Positions 35,008 to 43,148 of a stretch of 44,172 bases of DNA are shown here, one piece after another. This DNA is from Cyclobacteriaceae bacterium (GTDB taxonomy: Bacteria; Bacteroidota; Bacteroidia; Cytophagales; Cyclobacteriaceae). Position 1 is the first letter of the stretch, and every line of letters starts with the position of its first letter. Below the pieces are notes generated by a model. That model did no database searches. It saw nothing but the letters and a program-made list of their open reading frames with translations, and was not told the origin of the DNA. The DNA is taken from assembly GCA_015488485.1 (NCBI GenBank), contig WFNR01000146.1, positions 1 through 44,172 on the forward strand. The letters are read 5' to 3'. A program made the position numbers and the translations under genes.

Positions 35008-37447
35008 GAGCAAAAAGATTTCAGCACTCGCCATCCTGATTTTTCTAACGTTACACGTCCTGGCCCAAACCGGAAGCATCAAAGGGCGTGTTACCGAACA
35101 AGATAATCAACCGCTGCCAGGGGCATCGGTGTATTTGAAGGATACGCAGATAGGCACCGCTACTAATGGCAATGGCTATTTTGTATTGTCAAATGTACCG
35201 GCTGGTCAATACACCCTGGTGGTTTCTTCTATCGGCTATACCACCGTAACAAAGACCGTAGAGGTACAAGAAAATACCACTGTTCATCTGGAATTTACCA
35301 TGCAGGAATCGCTGGCCAGCTTGCCGGAGATAACTGTAATGACCGGAGGTAATAGTGGTATAGACGATATTCCGGGTTCGGTAGCTTACCTCTCCCCCAA
35401 AACGCTTTCCAAGTTCAGTTATACCGATATCAACCGTACCCTGCGGGCCGTACCCGGCATCAACCTGCAAGAAGAAGACGGTTTTGGTCTGCGCCCCAAT
35501 ATCGGCCTGCGCGGCACTGGTACCGAACGTAGCTCCAAAATTACCATCATGGAAGACGGGGTACTCATGGCCCCGGCCCCCTACTCGGCTCCGGCAGCCT
35601 ATTATTTTCCAACTATCGGCCGCATGCAGGCCGTGGAAATTTTAAAAGGCAGCAGCCAGATAAAATACGGCCCTTACACCACAGGCGGGGCTATCAATCT
35701 GATTTCTACCCAGATACCCGAAGAACTGGCAGCCAGGGTAGAGCTACTGGCCGGCAGCTATGGTGGACGCAATGTACATACCTACGTAGGCAATAGCCAT
35801 AAAAACGTAGCCTATATGGGCGAGGCCTATATTTTTGGCTCCGATGGCTTCAAGACCCTTGACAATGGCGGTAATACCGGGTTCATCAGGCAAGACTACC
35901 TGGGTAAAATAAGGGTTAATACCAACCCGGATGCCAGGATATATCAATCACTTACCTTTAAGTTCGGCCAGGTACTGGAAACCTCCAACGAAACCTACCT
36001 GGGACTCACACAGGAGGATTTCAACCAAACCCCCTATCGCAGGTATTATGGCTCACAAAAAGACCAGATAAATGTGAGGCAGCAGCAATTGGCGCTTACC
36101 CATCAAATTAAATTTTCCGAGCAATTCAAGATAACCACTACCGCTTATCGCAACAACCTGCACCGCAACTGGTACAAGCTGGCCAAGGTAACCGACAGTA
36201 CCGGTACAGCCACAGGCATTACCGCTATTCTCGACAATCCACAAGCCTACCCGGAAGCACTGGCTATTATCAAAGGGCAAACCAGCACCAATCCCGATGC
36301 CCTGGACGTAAAAGCCAACAACCGCACCTACTATAGCCAGGGTATTCAAACAGTGCTGAGCAGTAACTACACTACCGGCAACTGGCAGCACATGCCCGAA
36401 GTAGGTCTGCGACTGCATCAGGACCAGATGGACCGTTACCAATGGGTGGATGAATACGCCATGAATGAGGGCGTAATGATGCTCACCAAGGCCGGCACGC
36501 CCGGCACCGAGAGCAACCGCATAGAAGGGGCCTCAGCCTTTGCCGCCTACCTGCAATACAAGCTGAAGTATGGCAATCTGACACTGGTACCGGGTTTGCG
36601 CTATGAAAACATCCTACTTAGCCGGCAGGATTATGGCAAGAACGATCCCGACCGCACCGGTACAGATTTGCAGGAAAGAAGCAACCGGGTAGCAGTTTGG
36701 ATACCGGGGGTGGGCATTGATTACCGGTTCAACCCATATATCAGTTCATTTGCCGGGGTGCACAAAGGCTTTTCGCCTCCCGGCTCCAAAGAAGGCACCA
36801 AACCTGAGGAGAGTATCAATTACGAATGGGGTGTACGCCTGAATAAGGCAGCCCTTTCCGGTGAAATGGTTTTGTTTGTCAATGATTACAGCAACCTGCT
36901 GGGCAGCGACCTGGCGGCAGCCGGAGGTGGTGGTAGCAACGACCTGTACAATGCCGGTGAGGTACTAACCAAAGGGCTGGAGTTCAGGATGTCGTACGAC
37001 CTGTTGTCACGTAACTTGTACACTCCTTTCAGGTTGCCTTTGTCGGTGGTTTATACCTACACCGACTCACGTTTCCAGAACAGCTTCGACAGTGAAAATG
37101 ACAGTTGGGGTCAGGTAACAGCCGGTGATGAATTTCCTTATCTGGCACATCATCAACTGGCTTTTGTAACCGGTCTGGAGCATAGCAAATTCAGCATCAA
37201 CCTGAGTGGCAAGTACACCAGTGAAATGCGCACCAAACCGGGGCAAGGTGTTATACCGCCCAATGAAAAGACCGATGCCTGGTTTGTGCTGGATGCCAGT
37301 ACCGCCTATAACCTGCATACCGGCATTGCCTTGTTTGCCAGCGTTACCAATATCACCAATAAGGTATATCTGGTTTCGAGACGGCCGGCCGGGCTGCGCC
37401 CCGGGATGCCAAGAGCCTTTAATATAGGCATTAAAGCCAACTTCTAG
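35006..37447 (+). CDS. fecA: TonB-dependent receptor, FecA-like (iron chelate uptake)
   Basis: The protein has 813 residues. It has a signal peptide (to LAQ, residue 21), then a carboxypeptidase-regulatory-like beta domain (about 23-108, GSIKGRVTEQDNQPLPGASVYL), the plug (about 110-230) with NRTLRAVPGINLQEEDGFGLRPNIGLRG, RSSKITIMEDGVLMAPAPYSAP and GGAINLIST, then a 22-strand barrel with the late GFSPPGSKEGTKPEESINYEWG region and a C-terminal Phe (IGIKANF). The plug closely resembles FecA-type ferric dicitrate/siderophore receptors. It lacks the FecA N-terminal signalling domain in the classical form, and no FecIR genes are adjacent. A palindromic operator over the promoter points to metal repression. 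Its TAG stop overlaps the stop of the convergent DUF1569 gene in the shared tetramer CTAG. Confidence 0.92.
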   Translation: MSKKISALAILIFLTLHVLAQTGSIKGRVTEQDNQPLPGASVYLKDTQIGTATNGNGYFVLSNVPAGQYTLVVSSIGYTTVTKTVEVQENTTVHLEFTMQESLASLPEITVMTGGNSGIDDIPGSVAYLSPKTLSKFSYTDINRTLRAVPGINLQEEDGFGLRPNIGLRGTGTERSSKITIMEDGVLMAPAPYSAPAAYYFPTIGRMQAVEILKGSSQIKYGPYTTGGAINLISTQIPEELAARVELLAGSYGGRNVHTYVGNSHKNVAYMGEAYIFGSDGFKTLDNGGNTGFIRQDYLGKIRVNTNPDARIYQSLTFKFGQVLETSNETYLGLTQEDFNQTPYRRYYGSQKDQINVRQQQLALTHQIKFSEQFKITTTAYRNNLHRNWYKLAKVTDSTGTATGITAILDNPQAYPEALAIIKGQTSTNPDALDVKANNRTYYSQGIQTVLSSNYTTGNWQHMPEVGLRLHQDQMDRYQWVDEYAMNEGVMMLTKAGTPGTESNRIEGASAFAAYLQYKLKYGNLTLVPGLRYENILLSRQDYGKNDPDRTGTDLQERSNRVAVWIPGVGIDYRFNPYISSFAGVHKGFSPPGSKEGTKPEESINYEWGVRLNKAALSGEMVLFVNDYSNLLGSDLAAAGGGGSNDLYNAGEVLTKGLEFRMSYDLLSRNLYTPFRLPLSVVYTYTDSRFQNSFDSENDSWGQVTAGDEFPYLAHHQLAFVTGLEHSKFSINLSGKYTSEMRTKPGQGVIPPNEKTDAWFVLDASTAYNLHTGIALFASVTNITNKVYLVSRRPAGLRPGMPRAFNIGIKANF

Positions 37448-37546
37448 TCCGCCAGGATATCCCTGATTATCCTGCAATGGTGGCGCGTATGAACGATCAT
37501 CAAACGAATGGTCTGCGCTTTGTTGTGTACACCAAAAGCAGGATGC

Positions 37547-37551
37547 TTGAA
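37547..37551. repeat. Target-site duplication, left copy (TTGAA)
   Basis: Matches the TTGAA at 37779-37783 on the other side of the insertion; only one copy is needed by the DUF1569 reading frame. Confidence 0.8.
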
Positions 37552-37778
37552 CCCAAAATTGTCAATAGAATTGACAATTTCGCCCTTCGGGCATGACGAA
37601 GCGAAGCTTGTCATGCTCTGGCAGCATCGCCATGAGCTGACGAAGTTATTGCTTGCCAATAACTTGTCAGGGTTAACCGTGACAATTGAAAATCCTTTTT
37701 GAGTTATACAAATAGTTACATAACTCATTGGTTTTCAATTCGTCAATTGTCATTAGAAAATCTAATGACAATTCCCGG
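37552..37778. mobile_element. MITE-like, hairpin-chain insertion element (227 bp)
   Basis: This non-coding element is flanked by 5-bp TTGAA duplications. Its ends are imperfect inverted repeats (14 of 18 positions; shared core AATTGTCA and TAGA). Each end forms its own hairpin: left 37556-37580 (11-bp stem, 3-nt loop), right 37745-37773 (perfect 13-bp stem, AAA loop). Inside are further hairpins at 37591-37616 (GCATGAC / GTCATGC), 37637-37670 (CTGAC...GTCAG with a long stem) and nested arms 37681-37692/37732-37744 around GAGTTAT/ATAACTC (37701-37726). Nearly every stem begins with TGAC/GTCA. No transposase is encoded, so it would move using an enzyme elsewhere, in the manner of MITEs, or of REP-like elements if a RAYT-type enzyme is used. 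Confidence 0.75.
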
Positions 37779-37783
37779 TTGAA
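37779..37783. repeat. Target-site duplication, right copy (TTGAA)
   Basis: Second copy of the 5-bp duplication bordering the 37552-37778 element. Confidence 0.8.
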
Positions 37784-38154
37784 GTGGCTGGTAGCAGGTA
37801 GGTCAGTACAGGCTATCAGTACCTGTCTGGCAGCCTGCACCAGGCCATGCAAGCTATCTTGAGTAATAGCTTTACTCGCTACCACTGCAGCCGGAGCCTG
37901 CCCCCTGCCCCGCGGAAACCAACCCAGCTTCTGCACCCACCAGCCCGACCAGGATAGCTTGGGGCGGTATTGGGCCGGATCGGACTTTTGCAGAGCCTTG
38001 CTCATGCCTATAATGGCCCGCAGGCTGTGGTCGATATGCCAGCCCACCGAAGCCGCAGAAACAGACGGCCGTAGCCGTTCGTGGTAGGCGATCAGGCCCT
38101 CCAGCTTGTTTATTTCTTCACTAAGAATGGACAACATGTTAATTTGGCGGAAGC

Positions 38155-38805
38155 CTACTCCAAAAATGAAATAATTAGTCCCGTAAGATCATCGGCATGT
38201 TCCGTATTGAATAAATGCTGGGCATGGGCGCTGCCCGGATAAACCTTGAGTTGCTTGGGCTCGGCAGATGCCTCATAGATTTCTTTAACACCATTATACA
38301 TGCGCTCGCCCTGCGATACAACAAACAACTTTTGAGTAGCCGTGCTTCTAACGGGCGGACCTCCTGCCGGTGCCAGTAATACCACCTTGTCAACCGGCTG
38401 TTTGAGCATCCCCAGCGCATTCAGCGTGGCTGCCCCGCCCATGCTGGCACCCACTATGCCGATTTGCTCATAGCCCTGCTTACGCAGGTAGTTTACCGCA
38501 CCTATAATATCATACAGTTTTTTACCGGTACTGCCGCCACTACTCTTGCCATAGCCGCGAAAATCTATCGGCAGGGCGGTAATACCTAGTTGTTGCAACT
38601 TTTCCGCCAGGGGATACCAGCTTTCCTTATTAAAAACTGCCCCGTGGGCCAAAACTACCGCCTTTTTATTACCTGCCTTGAAAAGGGCCCCATCTATATG
38701 AGCCCCATCCTCAGTGGTGAAGGAGACAATGTCAAACTTCTCTTGTGCCATACCGGTCATCATTAGCCAGCCATTTAGTATAGTTATCAAAGCAATTTTT
38801 TTCAT
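38155..38805 (-). CDS. Exported alpha/beta hydrolase
   Basis: The protein has 216 residues from ATG 38805. The in-frame ATG at 38835 lies inside the promoter spacer and was rejected. Signal peptide MKKIALITILNGWLMMTGMAQ directs export. The alpha/beta hydrolase fold is shown by the oxyanion segment VVLAHGAVFNKESW, IDFRGYGKSSG, the nucleophile elbow GASMGG (Ser121) and a late His in YPGSAHAQHLF. It is close to dienelactone hydrolase or small esterase/lipase-like proteins; the substrate is unknown. It heads a two-gene operon with the interrupted DUF1569 gene (17-bp gap). The promoter is divergent from the M4 protease gene. Confidence 0.85.
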   Translation of the reverse strand: MKKIALITILNGWLMMTGMAQEKFDIVSFTTEDGAHIDGALFKAGNKKAVVLAHGAVFNKESWYPLAEKLQQLGITALPIDFRGYGKSSGGSTGKKLYDIIGAVNYLRKQGYEQIGIVGASMGGAATLNALGMLKQPVDKVVLLAPAGGPPVRSTATQKLFVVSQGERMYNGVKEIYEASAEPKQLKVYPGSAHAQHLFNTEHADDLTGLIISFLE

Positions 38806-38821
38806 AACCTTCTTTTTTTTA

Positions 38822-38855
38822 TCAAGGTAAAGCATTTTTCCGGCATTACCAAAAA
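38822..38855 (-). promoter_or_regulatory. Promoter of the hydrolase-DUF1569 operon
   Basis: On the minus strand: TTTTTG (38855-38850), a 20-bp spacer, TACCTTGA (38829-38822). The candidate ATG at 38835 lies in the spacer, which fixes the start at 38805. Confidence 0.55.
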
Positions 38856-38904
38856 CCTCCTACAAGCCCGGCAGGCCATTTGTCAGGAATTTTTACCGTT
38901 TGCA

Positions 38905-38937
38905 TTTTGGAAGACGAAATGTTTTTTTGTAGCTTGG
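38905..38937 (+). promoter_or_regulatory. Promoter of the M4 protease gene
   Basis: TTTTG (38905-38909), a 20-bp spacer, TAGCTTGG (38930-38937). Predicted leader of about 54 nt to the ATG at 38997. The in-frame TTG at 38880 lies upstream of this promoter and is not the start. Confidence 0.5.
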
Positions 38938-38996
38938 GCGCCTTGAAAAGAATATTGCCAAATATTCATCGAATGTCTAACCTAAACCCATGTTTT

Positions 38997-41900
38997 ATGC
39001 TAAAATTTTACAAACGAGGTAAACTTTTACCACTTGTCTTTCTATTGGTTTTTTCTCTCACATCATTTGCTCAGGTAAAACCAGTCATTACCGAGCGGGT
39101 TATTGCCAAAGATGGCGTACCCACCCTTATCAAGCTTGACGCCAAACAAGCGGTACCGCTTTATGAGGCCGAGCAGATTATTAAACAACAGGTAGAGCTA
39201 CCACAAAAGAACAACCTGAAACTGGTATCTTCTACGGTGGACGACCTGGGAATGGTTCATCAAAAATACCAGCAGTACTACGATGGCATCAAGGTAGAAT
39301 ATGCCGAGTACCATGCCCATGGCAAAGGCAATACCCTACATCTGTTAAATGGTGAGGCCAAGCGTATCAATCAACTGAACACGATGCCCAGCCTGACGGC
39401 CGAAGAGGCCCTGCAGCGTGCCAAAGCCTTTATTGGTGCCAGCGAATACATGTGGGAAGACCCCGAGCAGGAGCAGTGGGCCAAGACCATTGCCGGCAAT
39501 ACCAATGCCTCCTTTTACCCCAAGGGTGAACTGGTAATCGTAGATAACTACCTGACCAGTGACCGGAATAAATATCGTCAACCCACTCTGGCCTATAAGT
39601 TTAACATTTATGCCAAAAAACCTCTGAGCCGCGATTATGTATATGTAGATGCTCATACCGGAGAAATTATCAACCGGGTGCCGATCATCAAACATGCTGC
39701 TGCCACCGGCACGGCAGCCACCCGCTACAGCGGCAGTCGCAGCATCGATACCGACAGCAATGCCGGCTCCTACCGCCTGCGCGATTACACCCGCGGTCAG
39801 GGTATAGAAACCTATGACATGAACAACGGCACCAATTACAACAATGCCGTTGATTTTATTGATAATGATAACAACTGGACAGCAGCCGAATGGGATAATG
39901 CCGCCAAAGACAATGCCGCTTTGGATGCCCACTGGGGCGCCATGATGACCTATGACTATTTTATGACGGTGCACAACCGCAACAGCTTTGACGGCAATGG
40001 CGCCATAATCAAGAGCTATGTGCACTACAGCAGCAATTACGAGAATGCTTTCTGGAACGGTTCGGTTATGACCTATGGCGATGGTAATACGCGCTTTGAT
40101 GCGTTGACCTCTTTGGATGTGGTTGCACATGAAATTGGCCATGCCGTAACAGAAAATACAGCCAATTTAGTGTACGAAAAAGAGTCTGGTGCTCTGAACG
40201 AAGGTTTTTCGGATATCTGGGGAGCTTCTGTAGAATATTTTGCCGCTCCGGAAAAATCCACCTGGCTAATAGGCGAGGACATTGACCTGCAACAAGCGGC
40301 ACTGCGCTCAATGAGTGATCCAAAGTCGCTGGGACAACCGGACACCTACCAGGGCACCAATTGGTATGATGTAAACGGCTGCACCCCCAGCCAAACCAAC
40401 AACTACTGTGGTGTACATACCAACAGCGGTGTACTCAATCATTGGTTTTATATACTGTCGGTGGGTAAGTCCGGCACCAACGACCTGGGCACTTCTTACA
40501 ATGTAACAGGCCTGGGCATTACAACGGCAGCCAAAATTGCATATCGTGCCGAAGCTGTGTATCTGGGCGCCAACGCCACCTACAACGATGCCCGTAATTT
40601 TACCATTCAGGCGGCCGAAGACCTGTACGGAGCCGGCTCCAATGAGGTTATCCAGACCACCAATGCCTGGAATGCCGTAGGGGTAGGCGGTAAGTACGGT
40701 GAAGTAACCTACTGTGCTTCCAATGGCCAGATTACTTCCGATGAATACATCGGTCGTGTACAGCTCAATACTATCGACAATGCCACTGGAGCCTCATCTG
40801 GCGGTTATGGTGACTATACTAGTATATCTACCGATCTGGATATCAATGCCAGCTATACAATTACCATTACCCCTACCTGGACAGGCACCATTTATAATGA
40901 AGGCTATGCCGTATGGATAGACTACAATGGCGATGGCGACTTTGCCGATGCCGGTGAGCAGGTGTTTTCCAAAGCTGCCAGCAAAACCACTCCGGTAAGC
41001 GGTAGCTTTACCGTACCTGCCGGTGCCAAGAATGGCCCTACCCGTATGCGGGTATCTATGAAATACAATGCCATCCCTACGGCCTGCGAATCATTCCGCT
41101 GGGGCGAAGTGGAAGACTATACGGTGAACATAACCACCGGCACCCCACCTACTTGCGATGTGCCTACCGGTATAGCGGCCAGCAATATTACCTATAACTC
41201 AGCCACTATTACGTGGACGGCTGTAAGCAATGCCGTAAGCTATGATGTACAGTACAGGCCCAGCGGTACCACCACCTGGTCGAGTGCCAACACTACTACG
41301 GCCAGCATCAACCTGACCGGACTGACTGAGCAAACCACTTATGAATATCAGGTACGCACCAACTGTAGCTTTGGCAGCTCAAATTGGTCGGCCACCAACA
41401 CTTTTACCACTACGGCCGCTCCTGTTTGTGATGTACCTACCAACCTGAATACCAGCAATATCACATATAATTCGGCTACTTTTAGCTGGACGGGCTCCAG
41501 CAATGGTGACAGCTATGATGTGCGCTACCGGGTGGTGGGCACCACTGCCTGGACAACGAACAATACTACAGCCACCACATTGAACGTAAGCGGCCTGAGC
41601 GCTTCGACCGATTACGAGTGGCAGGTAAGCACCATCTGCTCGTTTGGTAACTCGGGTTGGTCAGCCACGGCTACCTTTACCACCAATGCCCTGCCGCCTT
41701 GTAATACGCCTACCGGCCTGGCCAGTAGCAATGTAACTGATGTGTCGGCAACGGTAAGCTGGAGTGCCGTAACCGATGCCGCCAGCTACGATGTGCAGTA
41801 TCGTCCTACGGGCAGTGGCACCTGGAGTAGTGTAAATACTACGGCTACATCCACTACCCTGAGCGGGCTTACAGCCAATACCACCTACGAGTGGCAGGTG

Positions 41901-42710
41901 CGCACCAACTGTACTTTCGGCACTTCATCAAACTGGTCGGCCAGCGCCAACTTTACTACCCAGCAAACGGTAGTGAACTACTGCTCGGCTTCCGGTAATA
42001 ACCAAAATTACGAGTACATCGATCTGGTACAACTGGGCACCATCAACAATGTAACCGGTGCCAATGGCGGCTATGGTGATTTTACGGCCATGTCAACCAC
42101 ACTTGTTACCGGCAACAGCTACACGATCAACTTCAGTGCCGGATTCCCGGGTTCTACCTATAGCGAAAACTGGCGCATCTGGATTGACTTCAACCACGAT
42201 GGTGATTTTGCTGATGCAGGAGAGCAAATTGTAAGTGGTTCTACAAGTGGTAGCGGCACAGCAAGCGGCAACTTTACCGTACCGGCAGGGGCCTCCCTCG
42301 GTGCTACCCGCATGCGCGTGGTGATGGCCTGGAACACTACCCCGCCATCATGCGGCACCTTTACTTATGGCGAAGTGGAAGATTATACTGTGGTAATCTC
42401 CGCCACGGCAGTAAACGGCATAGCCGGTTTCAGTGATTTTGCCAAAGGTGATGATGTGAACCCTGACTTCTGGAATCTGAGCCTGCACACATATCCCAAC
42501 CCGGTAAGCTACGAGCTTACCTTCAACTTCAATGAATTTAAGGAAGTTAAGCAGGTGAGGATATTCGATATCAACGGAGTGGAAATGACTGCCTTTACGG
42601 CTGACAAGCAAATGAACAAGGTAGATGTTTCGGCTTTGGCCAAGGGAGTTTACATCCTATTTGTCGATACCGAAAGAGGTAATTTCGAAACGAAGTTTAT
42701 TAAACAGTAA
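38997..42710 (+). CDS. Secreted M4 (thermolysin-type) metalloprotease with GEVED, FN3 and T9SS domains
   Basis: The protein has 1237 residues from ATG 38997, where the signal peptide MLKFYKRGKLLPLVFLLVFSL...AQ begins. An FTP/PepSY-type propeptide (about 60-230) precedes the M4 peptidase. Zinc ligands are His378 and His382 in HEIGH with catalytic Glu379, and Glu402 in ALNEGFSD, with exactly thermolysin spacing. His474 in GVHTNSGVLNHW matches the thermolysin active-site His. Next come a GEVED domain (VWIDYNGDGDFADAGEQ ... WGEVEDYTV), three fibronectin-III repeats (starting CDVPTGIAASNIT, CDVPTNLNTSNIT, CNTPTGLASSNVT), a second GEVED domain (WIDFNHDGDFADAGEQ ... YGEVEDYTV), and a T9SS type A sorting domain (TYPNPVSYEL to FIKQ). 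It is exported and degrades extracellular protein; the repeats probably bind substrate or surface. A strong terminator follows. Confidence 0.95.
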   Translation: MLKFYKRGKLLPLVFLLVFSLTSFAQVKPVITERVIAKDGVPTLIKLDAKQAVPLYEAEQIIKQQVELPQKNNLKLVSSTVDDLGMVHQKYQQYYDGIKVEYAEYHAHGKGNTLHLLNGEAKRINQLNTMPSLTAEEALQRAKAFIGASEYMWEDPEQEQWAKTIAGNTNASFYPKGELVIVDNYLTSDRNKYRQPTLAYKFNIYAKKPLSRDYVYVDAHTGEIINRVPIIKHAAATGTAATRYSGSRSIDTDSNAGSYRLRDYTRGQGIETYDMNNGTNYNNAVDFIDNDNNWTAAEWDNAAKDNAALDAHWGAMMTYDYFMTVHNRNSFDGNGAIIKSYVHYSSNYENAFWNGSVMTYGDGNTRFDALTSLDVVAHEIGHAVTENTANLVYEKESGALNEGFSDIWGASVEYFAAPEKSTWLIGEDIDLQQAALRSMSDPKSLGQPDTYQGTNWYDVNGCTPSQTNNYCGVHTNSGVLNHWFYILSVGKSGTNDLGTSYNVTGLGITTAAKIAYRAEAVYLGANATYNDARNFTIQAAEDLYGAGSNEVIQTTNAWNAVGVGGKYGEVTYCASNGQITSDEYIGRVQLNTIDNATGASSGGYGDYTSISTDLDINASYTITITPTWTGTIYNEGYAVWIDYNGDGDFADAGEQVFSKAASKTTPVSGSFTVPAGAKNGPTRMRVSMKYNAIPTACESFRWGEVEDYTVNITTGTPPTCDVPTGIAASNITYNSATITWTAVSNAVSYDVQYRPSGTTTWSSANTTTASINLTGLTEQTTYEYQVRTNCSFGSSNWSATNTFTTTAAPVCDVPTNLNTSNITYNSATFSWTGSSNGDSYDVRYRVVGTTAWTTNNTTATTLNVSGLSASTDYEWQVSTICSFGNSGWSATATFTTNALPPCNTPTGLASSNVTDVSATVSWSAVTDAASYDVQYRPTGSGTWSSVNTTATSTTLSGLTANTTYEWQVRTNCTFGTSSNWSASANFTTQQTVVNYCSASGNNQNYEYIDLVQLGTINNVTGANGGYGDFTAMSTTLVTGNSYTINFSAGFPGSTYSENWRIWIDFNHDGDFADAGEQIVSGSTSGSGTASGNFTVPAGASLGATRMRVVMAWNTTPPSCGTFTYGEVEDYTVVISATAVNGIAGFSDFAKGDDVNPDFWNLSLHTYPNPVSYELTFNFNEFKEVKQVRIFDINGVEMTAFTADKQMNKVDVSALAKGVYILFVDTERGNFETKFIKQ

Positions 42711-42727
42711 GCAAACTGTTTAAGACG

Positions 42728-42766
42728 AAAAAAGCCCCCGGATTAGCACCGAGGGCTTTTTTTTAT
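42728..42766. terminator. Bidirectional terminator after the M4 protease gene
   Basis: AAAAAAGCCC-c-CGG pairs with CCG-a-GGGCTTTTTT around a short loop, with T-run continuing to 42764. It lies between convergent genes and can serve both. Confidence 0.85.
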
Positions 42767-42785
42767 GTCAATAATCAGGTCGGAA

Positions 42786-43139
42786 TTATTGAGCCGGCCA
42801 GATTTGTCGTAACAGTTTGGCCTCCCGGTCAAAATCGGGACAGCTATTGCGGCCGGCCAAACCACCAAACTCACAAAGCATATTACCATTAGCGGCATAT
42901 ACCACCGCCATAGCATCTGGGCAGCCGTGGCATTCCTCTACCATATAAACCGTAGCCCCCTGATAGCGGTACGCCTGCACCCGGGCACGATCGTTACCGC
43001 TCTCTTTAAAACCACTGATCTTCTCTGTCAACCACTGCGGCAAATTATCGCTATCCCCGACAGCCGGCTGTTGTGCTTTACAGGATAACATACCAACCAA
43101 CAACATAAAACAGGACAACAGTTTTACAGGCGCCATCAT
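42786..43139 (-). CDS. Small lipoprotein, DUF6970-like
   Basis: The protein has 117 residues; two adjacent ATG codons (43139 and 43136) are possible starts. The signal peptide ends in GMLSC, a lipoprotein site. The mature part reads LPQWLTEKISGFKES, then RVQAYRYQGATVYMVEECHGCPDAMAVVYAANGNMLCEFGGL, and CPDFDREAKLLRQIW. This matches the family pattern I recall as DUF6970 (a Cys pair, VYD.nGN.lC, GG, CPDF...IW); the number is from memory. The usual CC is CHGC here, giving a possible metal or disulfide site. It lies 9 bp after the DUF1684 gene, in one operon. Confidence 0.78.
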   Translation of the reverse strand: MMAPVKLLSCFMLLVGMLSCKAQQPAVGDSDNLPQWLTEKISGFKESGNDRARVQAYRYQGATVYMVEECHGCPDAMAVVYAANGNMLCEFGGLAGRNSCPDFDREAKLLRQIWPAQ

Positions 43140-43148
43140 ACATAAAAA

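Larger units (their letters stand above)
37444..38137 (-). pseudogene. DUF1569 (DinB-like) gene interrupted by a 227-bp insertion
   Basis: The 5' part (38137 down to 37779) encodes a helical DinB-like start: LSEEINKLEGLIAYHERLRP, VGWHIDHSLRAIIGM, WFPRGRGQAP, ending LPATSHF. The 3' part (37551 down to 37444) encodes KHPAFGVHNK and IVHTRHHCRIIRDILAD, the usual end of DUF1569 with its His residues for a metal site. Between them is foreign sequence flanked by TTGAA duplicates. Removing the insert and one TTGAA joins ...SHF to KHPAFG in frame, giving 153 residues, the normal family length. No other lesion is visible, so the insertion is recent. As it stands, translation from 38137 runs into the insert and stops at 37673 (154 residues with a foreign tail). 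It lies 17 bp after the hydrolase gene, in one operon. Confidence 0.85.

Noticed and set aside
37508-37702. 64-codon plus-strand frame across the insertion element
   Set aside because: It crosses the element boundary and the DUF1569 fragment; no protein signal.
38880-38996. TTG start 39 codons before the M4 protease ATG
   Set aside because: It lies upstream of the predicted promoter, and the signal peptide begins only at 38997.
39345-40142. 265-codon minus-strand reading frame inside the M4 protease gene
   Set aside because: Lies opposite the catalytic domain; Ile/Val/Gly-rich composition is what codon bias of the true strand produces.
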